From contig CM022299.1 in assembly GCA_011799875.1 (NCBI GenBank), positions 28,733,996 to 28,797,995 of the forward strand: DNA of 64,000 bases, read 5' to 3'. The position numbers were made by a program, and so were the translations under genes. How positions within the stretch are numbered: position 1 is the first letter of the stretch; every line of letters begins with the position of its first letter. This DNA is from Thinopyrum elongatum. Lineage: Eukaryota; Streptophyta; Magnoliopsida; Poales; Poaceae. Under the pieces are notes generated by a model that did not search any database, had not been told where the DNA came from, and saw nothing but the letters and a program-made list of their open reading frames with translations. Of this stretch, positions 11,511 through 21,635 are shown one piece after another.

Positions 11511-11535
11511 ATCACATACGGTGCGGGAAAACTAA

Positions 11536-11900
11536 ATCTGTGTGATTGTCTAACCTATCGTACATGGTTTATAATCATGAACTGTTTGTGATGTGCCAGG
11601 CATCGTAAACGTAGAGCCAGTTTGGTACGTGCCTGGAAAACTCCCGTGCCTAGAATCTGCCTGGTTTTAGGTAAAACCACAAAACTCCGACTGCGATGAC
11701 AATGCGAGCACAAACGAGTACCAAGGATGAAGCGTTTGGGATATTCAAGATATCGAAAACGGTTATATAGGGACAACTGTATGCATCAAGGCTGCCTATC
11801 CCCGACGGTTTCTCGGTCGTGTGGGAAGGACCCCCCTATCACCCACACTCACTTGGCGACGGTTCCAAATGCCGTCGCGGAAAGGGGTTAAAAACCGTTT
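11536..11900. other. Unassigned segment, possible CACTA-end remnant
   Basis: Between the two copia remnants lies a segment with short inverted and direct motifs (CGACGGTTTCTCGGTCGTG, GCGACGGTTCCAAATGCCGT, AAAAACCGTTTGTATAG). These resemble subterminal repeats of CACTA elements, but there is no clean CACTA terminus and no target duplication. It has no convincing open frame. Confidence 0.3.
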
Positions 11901-11919
11901 GTATAGCACCGACGCGTAC

Positions 11920-13695
11920 CAGTGCATGGAGGTGAAGGAGAGTACTTCATCTATACAAGTGGAAGCTCCATCATCATGTCAAGGTGAACCACAAGTTGAC
12001 ATGGAGGTATCCACTAGCGGAACACGCCAAGATGAACAAGATGAGGAAGTACAACAAGAAGACCCACCTCAACCTCCATCTCCACCACCTCAAGGGAACG
12101 ACAACAACAACAACAACGAAGAAGAGGAAGAAGAGAATGAAGAGGAAGCTCCATGACCCAAGCAAAAGCTAAACCGTGTTAGAGCAAGCGTGAAGAAGAA
12201 TCATCCCGTTGATCAAATCCTTAACGATATCAATTCCGGGAGAATCAATCGCTCTAAAACTCATTTAGTTAAATTTTGTGAGCATTATTCATTCATTTCT
12301 AGCATTGAAACTATGAAGGTTGAGGAAGCACTTGAAGACATGGATTGGATGAACGTGCATCAAGAGCTTCACAACTTCGAGAGGAACAATGTTTGGACAT
12401 TGGTTGAGAAGCCCGACGATACTCAAAATGTCATTGGGACAAAATGGGTGTTCCGGAACAAGCAAGATGAGGATGGACAAGTTGTTCGCAACAAGGCTCG
12501 CCTAATGGCTCAAGGCTACAAAGAAGTAGAAGGTATGGACTATGGTGAGGCCCTATGCCCCCGTTGCTAGACTTGAGTCCATTCGCATTCTTCTTGCCTA
12601 TGCCAATCACCATGACATCACCCTCTATCAAATGGATATTAAAAGTGCTTTCTTGAATGGTGAAATTGAGGAGGAAGTGTATGTTAAACAACCTCCCGGA
12701 TTTGTGAACCCTAAGAAACTTATTCATGTTTATAAACTTCATAAAGCTCTTTATGGTCTTAAACAGGCTCCTAGAGCTTGGTACAAAAAACTTGACGAAG
12801 TTTCTCATTAAAAAGGGTTTTGAGATTGGTAAAATTGACACAACTTTATTCACTGAGAAGGTGAATGGTGACTTATTTGTGTGCCAAATTTATGTTGATG
12901 ATATTACATTTGGATCCACTAACCCTCATTTTAGTGAAAAGTTTGGAAGGTTGATGTTGAAGGAGTGTGAGATGTCTATGATGTGTGAACTCAAATTCTT
13001 CCTTGGTTTGCAAATCAAGCAAACAAGTGATCGTACCTTTGTTTCTCAAACAAAATAGCAACGGCATGAAAACACCCATGCCTACTAGTGGACATCTTGA
13101 CCTCACTAAGGAGGATAAACCGGTTCATCAAAAGGTTTATCGATCAATGATCGGTTCATTGCTATATCTTTGTGCCTCACGTACCGACATTATGCTAAGT
13201 GTGTGCATGTGTGCATGATACCAAGCGGCACCAAAAGAATGTCACTTATAGGCCGTGAAAAGAATTGTGAGATACTTGATAGATACACCAAACTTTGGCA
13301 TATGGTATCCCAAAGGAACCTCTTTTGATCTTGTTGGCTACTCTGATTCAGACTATGCGGGTGAAAAGATTGATAGAAAATCCACTTCGGGTACTTGTCA
13401 ATTTCTTGGGAGGTCCCTTGTTTCTTGGTCCTCGAAGAAGCAAAAGTCGGTATCTCTATCTACCGCCAAAGTGGAATACATTGCCGCCGGATCATGTTGT
13501 GCTCAATTACTATGGATGACACTAACTCTCAAAGACTATGGGATGAATGTGAGACATGTCCCATTGCTATGTGACAACGAGAGTGCCAACCCTTCTTGGA
13601 AATTGATGTCAAAGGGGGAGAGATACACATCAAAGCTTACCTATAGATTCCTGAAAATGCACATTGAAAGAGGAGAGAGAAGTGTATGTTTCTAA
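11920..13695 (+). pseudogene. SIRE-type copia pol remnant: reverse transcriptase and RNase H
   Basis: An acidic Asn/Glu-rich hinge ends at a TGA near 12154. Reverse transcriptase then starts as VIGTKWVFRNKQDEDGQ near 12430, and the catalytic pair is present in YVDDITFGS near 12890. RNase H is recognised by YSDSDYAG, KSTSGTCQFLGRSLVSW and CDNESA. The reading frame breaks at about 12550 (one extra base after MDYGE) and again near 12800 after WYKKLDE. A TAG sits at about 13056, followed by a deletion of the usual primer-grip segment, with further breaks around 13218. In RNase H the usual STAEAEY reads STAKVEY, so one acidic residue is lost. Not functional. Confidence 0.85.
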
Positions 13696-14381
13696 GTGGG
13701 GAGAAACATATGTGGTTTGAGCTTAAGACACGAGCAGTTTTTCTTGCTTAATCCTTTCTTGCCCTATTGTCTTATTCTCCTTATGCTCTGACTTTATCTC
13801 TTGTGCTCCCACCTACTCCCATTGCCACACTCATTCACGTAGGGGGAGAGGAAATTCAATATTCAGGGGGAGACAAAAATAAGTTTTTATTACAAATCCT
13901 TATTGATTCTTGCTATGGGAACATGCAAACTTTTAAATAACATCTTCAGGCATGTAATCCCAAACTTGGTATTCTTGGAGTTCTGAAATCTTCTTGGAGA
14001 AAATCTCCTGTGTGTTATCTAACCTTGTTTTGTCAAGATTGTTTCTTTAGGTTTCATGTCTAGCACCTCAAGGTAATTGTATGCATCTCATTCAAGAGTA
14101 TTATGACTCCATCTTGTTGTGAATACTTGTTTGCAAGTTGGAATCATATACTATTGCATGCTCTCTTATTTACCATTTGCTCTGATGCATACTGCCAAGT
14201 TCCATGTGTCATGAAAAAGTCTTCACACATACTCAACTGTATATTTGCATTCCAAAAGCAAATCTCAAAATATGCACAATTGTAGGGGGAGCTTGTTCAT
14301 GTCACATGTCTTTCAAAGCTTTAATGTATTTCTATATTACATCCTTTATTTGAAGGTTTGATGTATGTTGTCATCAATTAC

Positions 14382-14396
14382 CAAAAAGGGGGAGAT
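14382..14396 (+). other. Polypurine tract of the SIRE-type copia
   Basis: AAAAAGGGGGAGAT lies directly before the LTR start TGAAAGAAC and would prime plus-strand DNA synthesis. Confidence 0.7.
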
Positions 14397-15911
14397 TGAA
14401 AGAACATTTGCTCCCTTGGTGGTTTTGGTAATTCATGTCAACATACATGTTATTGAACTAATGCCTATTCAAAGAATATTTCAGGAAAGTTCAATTAGGT
14501 ATGGCAATGAGATGTGAGTGTGGACCCCTAAAAATGCAAAGGACATGGATTGGCAAAAGCTTCAAGACTCTACATTTTTGGCTAAGTGATCCAAGATCAC
14601 ATTGAGTCCATAGGAAAGCCAATACTATTAAAAGGGGATGAGGTTTTGATAATGAGCCATTTGCTCAAGTGCTTAGAGATATTGCTCCAAAAACCCTCAA
14701 CCACACCCTCACAATCCTATCTGTCCAAAACCCCAAAGACAATCTCGGTCCCACTGAATCATTATACCCATACTCACCGAGTTTCACTAGACAGAGCCGT
14801 TGCCTAAACCCTAAAGATTCTGTCTCACTGAGATGGCATTCGGTCCCACCGAAGTGCACTTGCCAACCTTCTCTTACCTATCGATTTCATCTCAGAATTT
14901 CCATGTGGTTTTGATTGATCTCACCGAAGTGTGGAAAGTGCTTCAGTAATCACCCATCGGTCCCTCCGAGTTGTTTCACCTGGTCTCATAAAAAGTCCTA
15001 AAGTTCAAACCATTTGCACTAGTCAGTCTCACCGAGTGGTTTCACCCGGTCCCACCAAGTTGTGCATAAAGATGTGTACCAGCTAGATTTTTGGTGATGG
15101 CTATATATACCCCACCCATTCCACCTACTCTCAGAGAGAGCAAACTAGCTAGAACGAAGCTACCAGTTCCCATATCCATTTTCTGAGAGAGAATGACCTA
15201 CACTTGTGTTGAAATCAAGGGATTCCACTCCAACCATTTGATCCTTGATTTCTAGCCTCCCCAAGTTGCTTTCCACTCCAATGCTTCTCCTACCACATAG
15301 CCAAATTTGTGAGAGAGTGATTGAGTGTTGAGGAGACTATCTTTTGAAGCACAAGAGCAAGGAGTTCATCATCATCAACAACATCTATTACCTTTTGGAG
15401 AGTGGTGTCTCCTAGATTTGTTCGGTGTCACTTGGGAGCCTCCAAAGATTGTGGAGTTGAACCAAGAGTTTGTAAGGGCAAGGAGATCGCCTACTTCGTG
15501 AAGATCTACCCGATTGAGGCTAGTCCTTCATGGGCGGAAGCGATGATGGCATAGACAAGGTTGCTTCTTCATGGACCCTTTGTGGGTGGAGCCCTCCGTG
15601 GACTTGCGCAGCCGTTACCCTCCATGGGTTGAAGTCTCCATCAACGTGGATGTACGATAGCACCACCTATCGGAACCACACCAAAAATCACCATGTCGTC
15701 ATTGCGTTTGATCTTCCTATCTCTACCCCATTACTTTCCTGCAATTGCATGTTGTTTATTATCCGCTGCTCATACTCTAGATATGCATGTGTAGATTGTA
15801 TTGCTTGCCACTTAACTTGTGCTAAAATCTGCCTAAGTTTCAAGGAAATTAAAAATTGCTCCTTTGGCCTTGTTAGTGTCTATTCACCCCCACTCTAGAC
15901 CTATCCTTTCG
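14397..15911 (+). repeat. 3' LTR of the SIRE-type copia
   Basis: It starts TGAAAGAACATTTGCTCCC after the polypurine tract and ends near CTATCCTTTCG, giving about 1515 bases. It contains repeated GGTCCCACCGA-like motifs and a TATA box CTATATATAC at 15101-15110. The usual terminal CA has decayed, so the right edge is good to a few bases. The flank is a gypsy gag sequence into which the element probably inserted. Confidence 0.7.
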
Positions 15912-17190
15912 ATCCCACACCACCCTAAAGTTTGGAAAGACAAATGCTACATTAAAATTTGTGGGTAACGCTACATTATGGTTACAAGCTTATGAGGCCC
16001 AGCATGAAATGGATACTTGGGTAGCACTCTGTGTAGCTGTGTGTGCCAAATTTGGAAAAGACTTGTACTACACCCACATGAACCAAGCATTAGAAGTTAG
16101 GCAATCAGGAGATGTTTATAGACACTCTAAAGAATTTCAATCCTTGTTTCATAATCTTCTCACACGCAATCCTTCCTTAGATGACACATTTTTTGTCACT
16201 AAGTATCTTAAAGGCTTAAAGAGAGATATCCATTCAGCACTTATCCTGCATAAACCAAGAACAGTTGATGCTGCTATTTCTCTGTCTCTCTTACATGAAT
16301 CTCAGGTGAACTATGTTCGTCCTAGAAATTACAACAAACACAATGAAAAATGCTGGTATAATTCTACTGAAAAGAGTATTATGGGAGCTGCTCTCATGTT
16401 GTCAAGGTAACTGAGAAAACCAAAGTTGTCGAGCCACAAGCTGCCATTACCAAGTTGATGCCTTGCATGCTCAGCGTCATGTTCGCGGTGAATGCTTCAA
16501 GTGTGATGGCAAGTTTCTTCTAGGGCATAAGTGTCCTAAGGACATTTCTCTAAATATTACGAAAGAATTATGTGAGGACCTGCAAATTGAATCAAAACTG
16601 AGGATGTTGATGCTTTCAATGACAGTGACAATACATGTGAATAGTCTGAGGAACAGATTATGATGGCCATAACTCCATGTGCAGCTGATGGTACACATGG
16701 TAAGAAAATGATTCGGCAGCAGGGTTTTATCGGCAAGCGTCAAGTGCCAATCTGGGTTGATTCTGTCAGTTTCGAAGATTTTATTAGTACCTCTCTGGAA
16801 CATGAGATGCAATGCAAAAAACTACCTATTGCCACCGCAACGGTAACCATTGCAGATGGTTCAAAATTGACCAGTAATTCATACATTCCTCAATTCACTT
16901 GGTGTGCAATGGGCACAGATTTAGCACTGATGTGAGAGTCCTCAAACTAGACTGTTATGATCTTATCATGGCTATGCAAGAAGAAACAGATGAGCTTCAC
17001 GCATATGGGTCAAATATCACATTGCGAGGTGTAAGAGATGTCACCTCTTCCTGCAAGGCTATTTTAGCTAAAGAACTCCATGGCCCGATCTGGTTGGTGG
17101 GCATTGCTCAACTAGTCCAGTTGGCGATGCCATCTGAAACCACTCCCGCCGATCGTATACCCGCCTCTATTCGCCAAGTCATAAAGTAAA
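15912..17190 (+). pseudogene. Gypsy gag and protease remnant
   Basis: The gag core is clear at 15940-16410 (GNATLWLQAYEAQHEMDTW, FGKDLYYTHMN, FFVTKYLKGLKRDIHSAL, HKPRTVDAAISLSLLHESQ). After a frame change, a CCHC zinc knuckle appears as CFKCDGKFLLGHKC near 16495. Then a decayed retropepsin region follows (PIWVDSVSFEDFIS, VTIADGSKL) and a post-protease segment (LDCYDLIMAMQ, ITLRGVRDV) in another frame. The active-site Asp survives (VDS) but the frame is broken at about 16410, 16663 and 16935. Reverse transcriptase and LTRs are absent. The wording fits the chromovirus group (Tekay/Reina type) of Ty3/gypsy. Confidence 0.75.
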
Positions 17191-17924
17191 ATGAAGCTAC
17201 TTTCAAGGAGCATATATAGTTACCAGACTACTACAGGGCCAGTCGGCACGGACTGGCTAAAAACCCTCATCTCTGACTGGCCGGTGACCTATCAGTTGCT
17301 TTCAGTCAGTGATGACTATCATCACTGACCGGCCGGCAAGTATCAAAGGGGCGGTCAGGGGCAGGTCACTAGTGACCAGCCATCCCACTTTTTCCCGTCA
17401 GTGATGACTGGTGGTGGTTTTGGCACCTGGGCTGCACTACACTATACACATATATACAGAAGCACATTGACATATATACACAGTCACCTCCACATATATA
17501 TTGCAAACACAACATATACATTCCATATCATCACATACATGCATATTGCATATGAACATTGCATATTATAACTTTCATATATACATACATTGCAGCCATA
17601 TCATCACATGCATGCATTCATCAACGACATAAGAAAAAAGTATACCTTTGTGATTTTTCGGTCTTGTGCAACAACTTCCGAAAGATTCAAAGGGAAGGCA
17701 TCCTGCAAATTTCATTTACGTGATTAAATTTTCATATTCCCACAGTGACATAGAGATAAAACACAAGTTATATGCATCCACAATCTACAAACTATGCTTA
17801 TAAGTTTTTACAATAAACTGTTTTCAAGCTTCGGCATAGATTATTGCTACGTCGCCATTGCATCGGTCTTCGTGGATGAAGGAACCATCGCAAGAGATGT
17901 CTCATTGGCAACAGATGGCTCTTT

Positions 17925-18115
17925 CGCCGAAGAGATGGCTTCTTCACGGCAGATGGCTCCTTCGTGGCAGATGGCTCCTTTGGTGAAGTAGATGGTTCCT
18001 TTGGTGAAGTAGATGGCTCCTTCATTGAAGATTGCTTGTTCGCCGAAGAGGATACCTTCGCCGAAGATTACTTTTTCACCGAAGAGGATGCCTTCACCAA
18101 AGATTACTTTTTGGG
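17925..18115. repeat. Coding-type minisatellite, 21- and 42-base units
   Basis: TTTGGTGAAGTAGATGG recurs in tandem with a 21-base unit. It is followed by a 42-base unit of the kind CCGAAGAGGATGCCTTC / GAAGATTACTTTTT. On the minus strand this reads as KEPSTSP-type repeats (PKEPSTSPKEPSATKEPS) leading toward a stop near 17848. The function is unknown. Confidence 0.55.
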
Positions 18116-18478
18116 GAAGCCATCGGCAGTAGATGTATACTCATGGCTACAATATTTAAATGTTAATGAAATGATCCATGAGCTCTTTGATGCGAGCTTG
18201 GTCTTTCTTGTAGTCATGTCTATGCTTCAACAAGCCCATGTTGTTTCTAAAATCAGTTTCACTTTTTAGTGAGTTCAAGTGACAGAGAATCTCATCCATA
18301 TGGGTGCACATGTAGAGAAAGCACACATCACGCTTCCAATTGGCTATTGCAAAATGGGGAAGTCGATGTGGTGGGTCAACTTGTAGCTTTTCTCCTTGAG
18401 ATAGGCCCCTCCTCTGGTTCTTTTGAACAAGAGCATCGCATAGTCCATTACCTTCTTGATATCTATGAAGTTTCATTG

Positions 18479-18483
18479 GTTGT
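18479..18483. repeat. Target-site duplication GTTGT, left flank of element A
   Basis: GTTGT here and at 26124-26128 are identical and exactly flank the element A LTR ends. Confidence 0.9.
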
Positions 18484-19999
18484 TGATACATCTCCAACAT
18501 ATCTATAATTTTTGATTGTTCCATGCTATTATATTATTTGTTTTGGATGTTTTATATGCAATAATATGCTACTTTATATTATTTTTTGGACTAAACAATT
18601 AACCCAGAGCCCAGTGACAGTTTCTGTTTTTTCCTTGTTTGAGTTTTACAGAAAAGGAATATCAAACGGAGTCCAAACGAGCTGAAAATTTATGGTGATT
18701 TTTTATGGACCAGAAGAAGCCCACGGAACATCGGAGTTGGGCCAGAAGAGCCACGAGGCGATGACAAGCCTCTGTAGCCATGAAAAACAAATCGGGAGCC
18801 CATTCCGGCACCCTGCCGGAGGGGGAAACCATCACCGATGGCCATCTTCATCATCCCGGTGGTCTCCATGACGAGGAGGGAGTAGTTCACCATCGGGGCT
18901 GAGGGTCTGTACAGGTAGCTATGTGTTTGATCTCTCTCTCGTGTTATTGATTTGGCACGATCTTGATGTACCACGAGCTTTGCTATTATAGTTGGATCCT
19001 ATGGTGTTTCTGCCTCTCTACCTTGTGATGAATTGAGTCTTTTCCATTGAGGTTTTGTTATGTTGGATTGAATCTTTGGATGTGAGTGCACTTGATGTAT
19101 GTCTTGCGATGGGATATCCGTGGTGACAATGGGATGTTCTATTGATCCACTTGATGTATATTTTGGTTATCAACTCGCGGATTCCCGTGGTGACACTGGG
19201 TAATCTATGCATAGGGGTTGGAACTTGTTTTCATATTCCTTTCTCCAATAGAAATCTCGGGATGCTCTTGAATTTCTTTGTGTTAGATTGAATATTATGA
19301 ATCTCAAATTGTGTGATGCATATGGTATTATTGACCCACGGATACTTGTGGTGACATTGGAGTATCTAGGTGACATTAGGGTTGATTGATGTGTGTCATG
19401 TGGTGTTATTTTAGCACGAACTCTAGGGCTGTTTGTGACACTTATAGGAATAGCCCAATAGATCGATTAGAAAGAATAACTTTGAGGTGGTTTCATACCC
19501 TACAAGAAATTTCATCTTATGTTCTCCGCGATAGGAACTTTGGAGTGATTCTTAGTTGCATGTTGAGGATTGTTATATGATCCAATTATGTTATCATTAT
19601 TGAGAGAACTTGCACGAGTGAAAGTATGAACCCTAGGCCTTGTTTCCAAGCATTGCAATACCATTTTGCTCACTTTTGTTACTTGCTACCTTGCTGTTTT
19701 TCTATTTTCAGATTACAAAAACCTATATCTACTATCCATATTACACTTGTATCACCATCTCTTCGCCGAACTAGTGCACCTATACATCTTACCATTGTAT
19801 TGGGTGTGTTGGGGACACAAGAGACTCTTTGTTGTTTGGTTGCAGGGTTGTTTGAGAGAGACCATATTCATCCTACACCTCCCACGGATTGATAAACCTT
19901 AGGTCATCCACTTGAGGGAAATTTGCTACTATCCTACAAAACTCTGTGCTTGGGGGCCCAACACGAGTCTACAAGAAGAAGGTTGTGTAGTAGACATCA
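18484..19999 (+). repeat. 5' LTR of element A, lacking its TATA region
   Basis: It begins TGATACATCTCC and ends TAGACATCA, 1516 bases. Compared with the 3' LTR it lacks 146 bases equivalent to 24732-24877, which hold the GC-rich block and the CTATAAATAC box. The breakpoint lies in a shared CAAG. Several CpG sites read TA or CA here, consistent with decay by cytosine deamination. Confidence 0.9.
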
Positions 20000-20009
20000 A
20001 GCTCTTTTC

Positions 20010-20027
20010 TGGCGCCGTTGCCGGGGA
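20010..20027 (+). other. Primer-binding site (tRNA-Asp type) of element A
   Basis: TGGCGCCGTTGCCGGGGA begins ten bases past the LTR end. It is complementary to the 3' end of plant tRNA-Asp, the primer usual for Athila-like gypsy elements. Confidence 0.8.
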
Positions 20028-20125
20028 GGTTAGTGCTTGAAAGTATATCTTTAGATCTTGCAATTGAATCTTTTTAGTTTCTTGTTTTATCACTAGTTTA
20101 GTCTATAAAATAAAACTACAAAAGA

Positions 20126-20902
20126 ATGGAATTAAGGTTGCCACATATAATTCATCTTTATAATGTCTTTCGTGAAAATGATGGAAAGGAAAATTGTGCT
20201 CAAGTGTTAGAAGAAGAAGTTAATAAAATGTTTGGCATAAAATCTTTGAATGATGAGCATGATCGCAATGTTTTTAGTATGAATTCTTTGAATATCCATG
20301 ATGCTAATGATATGCAAAGCTACAAGCTTGGGGATGCTATGTTTGATAAAGATGATATGTTTAGTCCCCCAAGTTTTGATGAGCAAATTTATTATGATGA
20401 AAGCATGCCTCCTATTTATGATGATTATTGTGATGACATGTATGCTATAAATAATAATGATAACCATGAAACTTGTTATCATGATTTTAATTTTCAATTG
20501 GATTATGCCTCACATGATAGTTATTTTGTTGAGTTTGCTTCCACTACTATTGATGAGAATAAATTTGCTTATGTGGAGAGTAATATTTTTTTTATGAATG
20601 TGGATCATGAAAATAATGCTTTATGTGATAGTTATATTGTTGAATTCATTCATGATGCTACTGAAAATTATTATGAGGGAGGAATATATGCTTGTAGGAA
20701 TTGCAAAAATATCAAGTTTCCTCTCTATGTGTTGAAAGTTTTGAAGTTATGCTTGTTTTACCTTCCTATGCTATTTGATTCTTGTTCCCATAAATTTTTT
20801 GCTCATAAAATCCCTATGCATAGGAAGTGGGTTAGACATAAATGTGCTAGTCATATGCTTCATGATGCTCCCATTATGTTTCAATTCTTATCTTTCATGT
20901 GA
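20126..20902 (+). CDS. Short acidic ORF of element A, unknown function
   Basis: This is an intact 258-codon frame starting MELRLPHIIHLYNVF 99 bases after the primer-binding site. It is rich in Asp, Asn and Tyr, has MYAINNNDNHE-type low-complexity stretches, and ends with a basic, Cys/His-containing segment. It has no zinc knuckle and no pol domain. Its homologue in element C (43085-44056) is 323 residues; the copy here lacks about 65 residues between two IYDDY motifs, consistent with deletion between short repeats. By position it replaces gag. I do not recognise a fold. Confidence 0.6.
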   Translation: MELRLPHIIHLYNVFRENDGKENCAQVLEEEVNKMFGIKSLNDEHDRNVFSMNSLNIHDANDMQSYKLGDAMFDKDDMFSPPSFDEQIYYDESMPPIYDDYCDDMYAINNNDNHETCYHDFNFQLDYASHDSYFVEFASTTIDENKFAYVESNIFFMNVDHENNALCDSYIVEFIHDATENYYEGGIYACRNCKNIKFPLYVLKVLKLCLFYLPMLFDSCSHKFFAHKIPMHRKWVRHKCASHMLHDAPIMFQFLSFM

Positions 20903-21604
20903 GCATCATTGAAATCATCATGCCTAGCTTGAAAGGCATTAAAGAAAAGTGCTTGTTGGGACACAACCCAACACTTTTACCTACTGTTTTTGTGTGTTCA
21001 CATGATTAAGATACTGTATTAATCATGTTTATAGCTTTTGTTTCAATAAAGTGGCAAGTAAGCCTTTGGGTTAGTGTGGATGATAGTTGACTTGATTCTG
21101 TGCAAAAACTGAAACATTTCCTCCCAGTGCAGAAATTCTAAAAAATCACCAGAGGGTCAAAAGCTTCTGACATTTTTACACATGATTTATATACAAATTT
21201 CCCACGTTTGCCTAATTTTTCAGAATTTTTGGAGTTGCAGAAGTATGGTGATTGTTCAGATCATTACAGACTGTTCTGTTTTTGACAGATCCTGTTTTCA
21301 ATACATAGTTTGCTTGTTTTAGTGTTTCCATAGATTATATTAAGTGATATAAATTGTGTAAATGATAATTTACAGTAGGCATTGTGTGAGAACAATTATG
21401 AATCTTATCTTTGACAGTACCCAAGTGAATGATTAGCTCTTTATCATACTAACCCATCTCACGAAGTTCTGTTAAGTTTTGTGTGATTGAAGTTTTCAAG
21501 TTTTGGGTGAGATATCGATATGAGGAGAATAAGGAGTGGCAAGACCCTAAGCTTGGGGATTCCCAAGGAACCCCAAGGTAATATTCAAGGAAGATCCAAG
21601 CAAC

Positions 21605-21635
21605 TAAGCTTGGGGATGCCCCGGAAGGCATCCCC
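21605..21635 (+). other. Perfect hairpin motif in element A internal region
   Basis: GGGGATGCC followed by CCGGAA and GGCATCCCC forms a 9-bp perfect stem. Closely similar motifs lie at 22340-22371 here, at 54322-54350 and about 55051-55078 in element D, and inverted in elements C and B2. Confidence 0.6.

Larger units (their letters stand above)
8644..11535 (+). mobile_element. Copia element 1: short-LTR Ty1/copia remnant
   Basis: The order is a short 5' LTR, an initiator-Met primer-binding site, a GC-rich leader, then protease and integrase coding sequence. The gag core is absent: the leader runs straight into the proline-rich gag/protease linker near 9353. Reverse transcriptase, RNase H and the 3' LTR are also missing, because the sequence changes character after about 11535. 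The element is therefore dead. It lies in the same orientation as the AP2 gene. Confidence 0.8.
11900..15911 (+). mobile_element. SIRE-lineage copia element, 3' half only
   Basis: The element contains the hinge, reverse transcriptase, RNase H, a long 3' untranslated region with G-rich tracts (13842-13873), a polypurine tract and the 3' LTR. Gag, protease, integrase and the 5' LTR are missing. Pol wording ([27 protein letters not shown]) and the LTR style fit the SIRE/Maximus type of large grass copia elements, from memory. The segment 13696-14382 is its non-coding 3' region. Confidence 0.75.
17200..18483. mobile_element. Unclassified DNA-transposon-like segment (left part)
   Basis: The left margin (about 17225-17440) holds several short inverted and direct copies of GACTGGCCGGTGAC- and TCACTGACCGG-like motifs, the arrangement seen in CACTA subterminal regions. 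I cannot find a clean terminal CACTA. The rest contains short frames on both strands, none recognisable. Element A inserted at 18483, and this segment resumes at 26124 after the duplicated GTTGT. Across that join the plus strand is open for about 170 bases (start ALGIFDHQGIKVKAIASRG), which may be an exon. Confidence 0.4.

Noticed and set aside
10926..11545. Long Gly/Arg- and Ala-rich frames on both strands
   Set aside because: These are by-products of the GC-rich Pro/Ala linker repeats of copia element 1.
17441..17460. GCACTACACTATAC as a possible CACTA terminus
   Set aside because: It is not followed by subterminal repeats, has no matching inverted end and no 3-bp duplication.
20207..20497. 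Ile-rich minus-strand frame (also 46748-46996 plus and 52847-53389 minus)
   Set aside because: These are antisense shadows of the Asp/Asn/Tyr-rich ORFs; GAT/AAT codons read as ATC/ATT on the other strand.
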